64,000 bases of DNA, from contig NZ_QBKS01000001.1 in assembly GCF_003054285.1 (NCBI RefSeq), positions 2,046,001 through 2,110,000 on the forward strand, given 5' to 3'. A model generated the notes under the pieces. The model had not been told where the DNA came from. It was given only the letters and a program-made list of their open reading frames with translations, and ran no database searches. The DNA comes from Litoreibacter ponti. Lineage in GTDB: Bacteria > Pseudomonadota > Alphaproteobacteria > Rhodobacterales > Rhodobacteraceae. Shown here piece after piece: positions 58,985-64,000 of the stretch. The position numbers were made by a program, and so were the translations under genes. Each line of letters opens with the position of its first letter. Positions within the stretch are counted from its first letter, which is position 1.

Positions 58985-59982
58985 AGGTCTTCGAGCGCGT
59001 CGACCAGCTTTTCCGCGCCAAAGCGGAACGGGTCCGTGGTCGGCAGCTGCATGCGCGCCTCGACCTCGGCGAGATAGGCTTTGGCTTCGTCATCGGCCAT
59101 GTGCTGGGTGTTGATCGAGATGCCGATCACCTTGCAGGCCGGGTTGACGATCCTGGCCATGGTCAGCGCCAGGTCGCGCAGGTCCTCCAGCGCGGGCTGC
59201 TGATAGTCGGGCAGGCCGCGCATGTGGGCCCGCGTCGGCTCGTGGGCCAGCACCAGCGCATCGGGCTGGCCGCCGTGGATCAGCGCGAGCGTGACGCCGG
59301 AATAGGAGGCGTGGAACAGGCTGCCCTGCCCTTCGATATGGTCCCAGTGATCATCGTCATTGTCCGGCGTGAGGTACTCGACCGCACCCGCCATGAAATC
59401 AGCGATCACCGCATCCAGCGGCACGCCGCCGCCGGTGATCAGGATGCCGGTCTGGCCGGTGGGGCGGAAGGTGGATTTCATGCCGCGAGCTCGCATCTCG
59501 GCGTCCATGCACAGGCCCGTGTACATCTTGCCAACCGAGCAATCGGTGCCGACGGCCAGGATGCGCTTGCCGCTGCGCTTGACGCCCGAGGCAATCGGGT
59601 AGGCCACGGAGGGGATGCGCACGTCATGCAAAGTGCGACCGTGGACCTTGGCGGCGCGCTGCACCTCGTCCTCGTCGCGAAGCAGGTTGTGCAGGCCGGA
59701 GGCGATGTCGTAGCCCATCTGCAGCGCCTCGACGAGCACCTTCTTCCAAGCGTCCGAGATAATACCGCCGCGGTTGGCAACGCCAATCACCAAGGTCTTG
59801 GCGCCCGCATCGAGCCCCTCTTGCAAGGTCATATCAGTCAGGCCGACGGTGGTGCCACAGCCCTCCATCCGGAACTGGCCGACGGCGTTGTCGGGGCGCC
59901 AATCCTTGATGCCTTGGGCGACTTTTGCAGACAGGGCGTCCGGCGCGTCGCCGAGGAAGAGGAGATACGGAGTCTGGATCAT
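58981..59982 (-). CDS. dgcN: D-glutamate N-acetyltransferase-like protein (DUF1611)
   Basis: A 333-residue protein of the DUF1611 family with a P-loop-like GTDCSVGKM at 145-153. Family members described as DgcN N-acetylate D-glutamate, the first step of a D-glutamate route in marine bacteria, and pair with DgcA. The ATG at 59982 follows 233 bases of intergenic sequence with a tandem-hairpin element. First gene of a three-gene unit (dgcN-dgcA-aminotransferase). Confidence 0.82.
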   Translation of the reverse strand: MIQTPYLLFLGDAPDALSAKVAQGIKDWRPDNAVGQFRMEGCGTTVGLTDMTLQEGLDAGAKTLVIGVANRGGIISDAWKKVLVEALQMGYDIASGLHNLLRDEDEVQRAAKVHGRTLHDVRIPSVAYPIASGVKRSGKRILAVGTDCSVGKMYTGLCMDAEMRARGMKSTFRPTGQTGILITGGGVPLDAVIADFMAGAVEYLTPDNDDDHWDHIEGQGSLFHASYSGVTLALIHGGQPDALVLAHEPTRAHMRGLPDYQQPALEDLRDLALTMARIVNPACKVIGISINTQHMADDEAKAYLAEVEARMQLPTTDPFRFGAEKLVDALEDL

Positions 59983-60162
59983 GGCGGCGGTCCCCTTTTG
60001 GGTGATGTGAGTCTCGCGCCACTTTAGCGCATGGATCTGGAATGGGCTCTTGGGATGCCCGATGATAGGGCCAGTTCATCGAAGAAATGGAGCCAATGGC
60101 GCGGAGATGTGCAAGAATCTTCGACGCACACAGAATCCGCGCTTTCGAAGAAGACGCGGGGC

Positions 60163-60210
60163 CAAATCCTTATGAAGGATTTGTCCGCAATTTCTTCATA
60201 AGAAATTGCG
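60163..60210 (-). repeat. Tandem-hairpin element after the epimerase gene (two hairpins)
   Basis: Read on the minus strand it begins 6 bases after the TAA of the gene at 60216-61055. First hairpin: CGCAATTTCTT / AAGAAATTGCG with 3-base loop (60186-60210). Second: CAAATCCTT / AAGGATTTG (60163-60183); then GCCCC. The second hairpin has the same arms as the one at 40810-40830. A further TCTTCGA / TCGAAGA pair lies at 60118-60152. Confidence 0.85.
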
Positions 60211-60215
60211 CGCGC

Positions 60216-61055
60216 TTAAGTCGCGTCGAGCTCGGCCCAGATGTCTTCGATCCAGGATTTGATCTGCAACGCTTCTTCCCAGCGGTTTGACATCTCGACG
60301 CCGTTGGCGTCTGTCATCGCGTATTCAGGCGGGCCAAGCTCGCACAGGAAAATGCAATCTCCGGAGGCGTTGCGCGCGCGCCAGGATGCGAGCCCCTCGC
60401 GCCACCAGTCCTTGAACAGCGACACCCATTTCTGGTGCTGCGGGAAATCCAGCTGCAGCTGGATTTGCTGGCGCGATGCGACGCGGCCCTGAAAACTGTC
60501 GGCGCGGGCCAGCACGCGGGAGATCAGGGCGCGGTCGTCGTCAGACACCGGATACCAGAACTCGCGGTCGACCACGTAGTGACTAAGATCAGCGCACACC
60601 CGCATCTCGGGGATGCGCTCCAGAAGCTGCAGCATCGTGTAGAGGTCGTTGGTGATGCAGTTGCGGTGGGTTTCGAACTGGATCGGCATGCCGATCCGCT
60701 CCGAGATCTCCATCCATGTCTCGATCACCGGGACCATATCGTCGAGTGCGATGGGCATCACCTGCCCGATCACATCCACAAAGGGCGCGCCGAAATTGCA
60801 GGCCAGCCGCAAGGTCTCGTCGAGGCTTTCGACCGTCTTCGGGAAGGCCACGATCAGGGGCGTCAGCCCGTTGGCCTCCATATGCGGGCGAACGGCGTGG
60901 GCCGTCGCCACGTCGGAGGCCCCCAGATCAATCGCCATCCCGTCATAGCCCGCGCCTGCGACCATCTCGCAGACCTGATCAAAGGACAGCCTTACGCCGG
61001 TCTGGTCATGGGGCTGCATCGCCCAGAGCGAGGTGTAGGTCTTGAGCGCCCTCAT
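60216..61055 (-). CDS. Sugar phosphate isomerase/epimerase-type TIM-barrel protein
   Basis: A 279-residue protein of the xylose-isomerase-like TIM-barrel superfamily, which includes sugar-phosphate epimerases and inosose dehydratases. Characteristic segments are GYDGMAIDLGASDV near residue 35, FETHRNCITNDLYTMLQLLE (20 residues) and VCADLSHYVVDREFW. It is translationally coupled to the membrane desaturase by a 4-base overlap. Substrate unknown; it may serve the D-amino-acid module nearby or a separate hydroxylated compound. Confidence 0.8.
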   Translation of the reverse strand: MRALKTYTSLWAMQPHDQTGVRLSFDQVCEMVAGAGYDGMAIDLGASDVATAHAVRPHMEANGLTPLIVAFPKTVESLDETLRLACNFGAPFVDVIGQVMPIALDDMVPVIETWMEISERIGMPIQFETHRNCITNDLYTMLQLLERIPEMRVCADLSHYVVDREFWYPVSDDDRALISRVLARADSFQGRVASRQQIQLQLDFPQHQKWVSLFKDWWREGLASWRARNASGDCIFLCELGPPEYAMTDANGVEMSNRWEEALQIKSWIEDIWAELDAT

Positions 61056-62035
61056 TCTGCGGGGATGCGCGCGGCGCGGCCACCGGAGGTCGGCACGACC
61101 CAGACCTCGTCCATCGGGTACTGGCTTTCATCCTTGGCCATGAGCTTGCGGATCACTTCGACTTGGAACTCGATCCAACCCATGCGGTGCACCTCGCCCG
61201 CCTGCGCCTCGATCTTGGCGTTGAGCGCGCGCAGTTTCCAGAACGGGACCGCCGGGAAGGTGTGATGCGCCGTGTGATACGGCATCTGCCAGCAGAGCCA
61301 GCGGAACAGCGCGTTCGTGCGGGTGGAGCGGGTGTTCTCGAGGATGTCATCTTCGTGGCTCAGCCCCAGATGCTCGATCGTGTTTTGCAACTGGTGGATG
61401 GGCTTGGTCAGCACCATCGGCAGCAGCCAGAAAGTCAGCGCGATCCAGGAGCCAGCGGTAATGCTCGCCACGGCGATCAGCGCATAGAGCGCGATGTGAA
61501 TGCGCGCCTCGCGGATGATCTTCGTTTCTTCCTCGGCCCGGATATAGGGCTCCAGAATGATGCCGCGGGCCCGACGGATATTGCCGACGATCCGGTTGCG
61601 CCAATATGTAACGCCTGTCAGCCACAAAAGGTAAGTGGTCAGCGTGTAGGGCTCGCGCACCAGCTCGCCGTCGCGTTCCCAATCCTGCGTGTGCTGGTGG
61701 TGGGCGAAATGCATGACCTGATCGAAGTCGCGCGGGAAAATCTGGATGAAGCCGATGGCGCGCCCGAAGATCTCGTTGAGCTTGCGGGTCTTGAAAACCG
61801 TCGCGTGGCTCAGCTCGTGCTGGGCGGCGTAAAGGAAGTTCATGAGCACCCCAAGGACAAGGCCGGTCGCCAGCACCCACCACGTGCCCATCGCCTGCGC
61901 ATGCAGCCCCATCGTGATCGCGATTGCGCCTAGGTGCGACGCCATTTGCAGCCCGCCCGCCAGGTCCGAGCGTTCGTTCAATGCGCGTAGTTCCTGCGGG
62001 GTTAGCAGTTTGCGACGAGAGAAGGTGGCGTCCAT
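61052..62035 (-). CDS. Fatty-acid-desaturase-family membrane oxygenase
   Basis: A 327-residue membrane diiron protein. His-box motifs are HELSH near 73-77, HFAHHQHTQD near 107-116 and HTAHH near 254-258, as in fatty acid desaturases and hydroxylases. Several hydrophobic segments lie around them. It heads an operon with an epimerase-like gene, divergent from a LysR regulator, and its substrate could be a lipid or a small quaternary-ammonium-type metabolite. A desaturase of membrane lipids is the conservative reading. Confidence 0.85.
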   Translation of the reverse strand: MDATFSRRKLLTPQELRALNERSDLAGGLQMASHLGAIAITMGLHAQAMGTWWVLATGLVLGVLMNFLYAAQHELSHATVFKTRKLNEIFGRAIGFIQIFPRDFDQVMHFAHHQHTQDWERDGELVREPYTLTTYLLWLTGVTYWRNRIVGNIRRARGIILEPYIRAEEETKIIREARIHIALYALIAVASITAGSWIALTFWLLPMVLTKPIHQLQNTIEHLGLSHEDDILENTRSTRTNALFRWLCWQMPYHTAHHTFPAVPFWKLRALNAKIEAQAGEVHRMGWIEFQVEVIRKLMAKDESQYPMDEVWVVPTSGGRAARIPAE

Positions 62036-62081
62036 GGGCGGTCTCCTGCTGGCGGGTTGCGCGGATTTTTATCTTTATCTT

Positions 62082-62134
62082 TTCTCATGTCATGCGATGA
62101 TTTCTCATCTGATATGTGAGAACTTCTCATGAGA
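62082..62134. promoter_or_regulatory. Repeated TTCTCAT sites overlapping the LysR-type gene start
   Basis: TTCTCAT occurs at 62082, 62102 and 62124, spaced 20 and 22 bases, about two helical turns. TTCTCA (62102-62107) and TGAGAA (62117-62122) form an inverted repeat with nine bases between, of the kind expected for LysR-type regulators. TCTCATGAGA (62125-62134) is a palindrome that includes the start ATG. Confidence 0.65.
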
Positions 62135-62980
62135 TTGCCAAACATCACCGCGCTGCAAGCGCTCGTCACCTTGGCCCGCGCCGGGTCGGTCACCGCCACG
62201 GCAGAGACGCTGTCGGTCACGCAATCGGCAATCTCGCATCAACTCAAGGGATTGGAGGCGCAGTTGGGCTTTCCATTGCTGCTGCGCGACGGCCGCGGCG
62301 TGCGCCTGACGGAGCGCGCGCAGCATTACGTGTCTGAGGTCGCACCTGCGTTGGAGACCGTCGCCCGCGCATCACAGCGCGACAGCGTGGGCGGCAGCTT
62401 GGTCGTGAACGTGGCCCCGGGCTTTGCCAGCAGCTGGCTCGCGCCGCGCCTGGGCAGCTTCGTGGCGCAGCATCCCGGCCTTGCCCTGCGGGTGAACACG
62501 CCGCGCGGCTATGGCGATCTGGGCGGGCGGCGCGATGATCTCTATATCAGCTTCCTGACCGAGGACGAAGCGCCGCCGGGCGCGGTGAAACTGATGGAGG
62601 TGTCCTTCTTCCCCGTCGCGGCGCCCTCGCTGGTCGGCGGACAACGCCTGTCGCCGGACGGGCTGGCGCGGCTGCCGCTGCTGCATCTCGACACGCGCAC
62701 CGATTGGCAGCGCTGGTTTGCGGCAGGAAAGGCCGCGACCCCCGACACGCCGGGTATCGTTTTCCAAGATTTGCAGATCATGGAGATGGCCGCGCGCGAG
62801 GGTCAGGGCGTCAGCCTCGGCGACCGGCTGACCAGCCAACGCGCGCTGGAGCGCGGCGCCCTGATGCAGGTCAGCGAGATCGAGGTCGCGGCCCCCCGCG
62901 CCTATTGGCTGGTCGCAGGCAACGGCCCCGAAAGCGACGCGCGCCGGGCCTTTTCAGCTTGGATGTTGGAGGCGATCTAG
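62129..62980 (+). CDS. LysR-family transcriptional regulator
   Basis: A 283-residue regulator with an N-terminal helix-turn-helix (about 16-60; SVTATAETLSVTQSAISHQL, 20 residues) and a substrate-binding domain of the GcvA type. It is divergent from the desaturase-epimerase pair, and its start codon lies within a set of candidate operator repeats, so autoregulation and control of that pair are likely. The TAG stop shares a CTAG with the convergent gene. Confidence 0.92.
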   Translation: MRLPNITALQALVTLARAGSVTATAETLSVTQSAISHQLKGLEAQLGFPLLLRDGRGVRLTERAQHYVSEVAPALETVARASQRDSVGGSLVVNVAPGFASSWLAPRLGSFVAQHPGLALRVNTPRGYGDLGGRRDDLYISFLTEDEAPPGAVKLMEVSFFPVAAPSLVGGQRLSPDGLARLPLLHLDTRTDWQRWFAAGKAATPDTPGIVFQDLQIMEMAAREGQGVSLGDRLTSQRALERGALMQVSEIEVAAPRAYWLVAGNGPESDARRAFSAWMLEAI

Positions 62981-63324
62981 TTCGGCAACAGCGCGACCGG
63001 CGCGTTTTCGTCCCGCTCGAAATCAAGGGCGGGGCCGGTACAGGTCGCCGTGTTGCGCTTGAATTCGAACACGACCGCGTCGCCGTCAAACGAGGTCGCC
63101 ACGACCAGTGCCTGATAGAGATGCCGGCTGCCATCATAGATGTCGACAAGGCCACGCAGGCGCGGGGCCAGATCCTTCGAGATCGCGAAATGGGTCGAGG
63201 TCAGGCGGACTAGCGGGATCATCTCGTCACCCACTTCGACCCGCAAACGGGTCTTCTTCGCCTGTTGCGCGATGCGGGCCTTTGCCAGCTCATCGGCGAC
63301 GTCTTTGGGCAAAAACTCGATCAT
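62977..63324 (-). CDS. Conserved protein of unknown function
   Basis: A 115-residue protein (MIEFLPKDVADELAKARIAQ, 20 residues; ending DFERDENAPVALLPN) that is helical at the start and beta-rich later, with one cysteine and no signal peptide. Its stop shares a CTAG with the convergent LysR gene. An AT-rich stretch at 63375-63415 upstream probably holds its promoter. Confidence 0.7.
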   Translation of the reverse strand: MIEFLPKDVADELAKARIAQQAKKTRLRVEVGDEMIPLVRLTSTHFAISKDLAPRLRGLVDIYDGSRHLYQALVVATSFDGDAVVFEFKRNTATCTGPALDFERDENAPVALLPN

Positions 63325-63401
63325 GGCAGTGATTCTCTATTGCTTTCCCTCGGGGCAGTAGATGGCATGCACAACATTAACATCAAGTTTTTATTACAAT
63401 T

Positions 63402-64000
63402 TTACGAAACACTCACTTTTGGGCGCAACACATGGGGGGTCGCCGGGTCGTAGAGGGCGCTGTCGCGGAAGTCCTTCACCTCGGCCAAGGCGGGGCCCAC
63501 GAGGATCAGCGCGGTGCGGGTGATCTTCTCGGCGCGCACCTTCTCGCGGATATCCGATAGCGTACCGCGCAGGTATTTCTCGTCGGGCCAGGAAGCGCGA
63601 TAAGCGACGATCACCGGGCAATCCGCGCCGTAATACGGGATCAGCTGCCGCTCGATCTCGCGCAAGGCCCGGATGCCGAGATGAATGGCGAGCGTCGCCC
63701 TGGTGCGCGCGAAGTTCTCCAGCGTTTCGCCCGGCGGCATGGAGGTCGATTTCATCGACATCCGGGTCAGGATGATCGACTGCGCCACTTCCGGCACGGT
63801 CAATTCCTGCCCCAGGGCCGCGGCAGCGGCGGCATAGGCGGGCACGCCGGGGATGATCTCGTAGGGGATGCCTTCGGCTTTCAGCCGCCGGATCTGTTCC
63901 GCGATGGCGCCATAAAGCGACGGATCGCCCGAATGCACCCGTGCCACGTCCTCGCCCCGCCCGTGGGCCGCTACGATCTCGGCATGGGTGTCGTCCAAGG
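63402..64000 (-). CDS. cobM: Precorrin-4 C11-methyltransferase, 5' end outside the window
   Basis: The C-terminal 199 residues of a precorrin methylase acting in aerobic cobalamin synthesis. Recognisable parts are VHSGDPSLYGAIAEQI (SAM-binding), EIIPGVPAYAAAAAALGQEL (20 residues), and YYGADCPVIVAYRASWPDEK (20 residues), typical of CobM/CbiF. The start is beyond the right edge, so other cob genes probably follow there. The CbiF (anaerobic) assignment is the alternative. Confidence 0.93.
   Translation of the reverse strand, partial: LDDTHAEIVAAHGRGEDVARVHSGDPSLYGAIAEQIRRLKAEGIPYEIIPGVPAYAAAAAALGQELTVPEVAQSIILTRMSMKSTSMPPGETLENFARTRATLAIHLGIRALREIERQLIPYYGADCPVIVAYRASWPDEKYLRGTLSDIREKVRAEKITRTALILVGPALAEVKDFRDSALYDPATPHVLRPKVSVS

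Noticed and set aside
1..64000. tRNA genes
   Set aside because: I looked for GTTCGAATCC-type T-arms on both strands; the few matches are inside genes or in the hairpin elements and have no acceptor stems.

Overview
The window is about 64 kb of GC-rich, densely coded chromosome from an alphaproteobacterium, most probably a marine Rhodobacteraceae (Roseobacter group). Reasons: the mreBCD-mrdA-rodA block, a VPLPA-CTERM surface protein, a CryB/PhrB-type Fe-S photolyase, a short BlrB-like BLUF protein, argH divergent from a TlpA thioredoxin, and DgcN/DgcA genes. Nearly every gene has a housekeeping or recognisable accessory role. I see no rRNA or tRNA gene, insertion sequence, prophage or CRISPR array. 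Family assignments rest on motifs read by eye, not on searches.

Layout. 1-3.3 kb: a partial YraQ/ArsP-type permease with its ArsR repressor and a palindromic operator, divergent from two tandem uracil-DNA-glycosylase-like genes and an SseB-domain gene. 3.3-10 kb: the elongasome operon mreB-mreC-mreD-mrdA-rodA followed by ghrA. 10-17 kb: rlmJ, a VPLPA-CTERM protein, a cupin-leuA unit preceded by a Leu-rich leader peptide, a secreted propeller-like protein, an SDR and a class III photolyase. 17-25.5 kb: a small protein, a membrane coiled-coil plus ClpP-fold pair, a PepSY/response regulator/histidine kinase module, an 18-repeat MORN protein and nadE. 25.5-34.5 kb: an S9 peptidase, a long stretch without a gene, an exported metallo-beta-lactamase-fold protein, gltX, tlpA, argH, a small lipoprotein and greA.

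34.5-39.7 kb is a six-gene molybdenum-cofactor operon (fdhD, a membrane protein, mobA, mobB, a moeA fusion, a GNAT gene) in which all five junctions are 4-base ATGA overlaps. 39.7-46.3 kb: azlCD, an Lrp regulator divergent from alanine dehydrogenase, a cytochrome b561, a MarR pair, mscL, a GST and a candidate structured RNA. 46.3-56 kb: the usual rpmI-rplT-pheS-pheT cluster, split twice by genes from other sources (small proteins, an OmpA-like protein, a BLUF photoreceptor, a sulfotransferase-like protein), then pyk. 56-64 kb: two paralogous small exported proteins, a D-amino-acid module (aminotransferase, DgcA, DgcN), an epimerase plus membrane-desaturase pair divergent from a LysR regulator, and a partial cobM.

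The most distinctive signals are not genes. They are (i) five tandem-hairpin elements placed directly after stop codons, with conserved geometry but different arm sequences; (ii) a dispersed motif beginning GCTTCGTTTTGG found between genes; (iii) a three-way-junction RNA candidate with its own terminator at 45.56-45.70 kb; and (iv) a probably leaderless Leu leader peptide before cupin-leuA.
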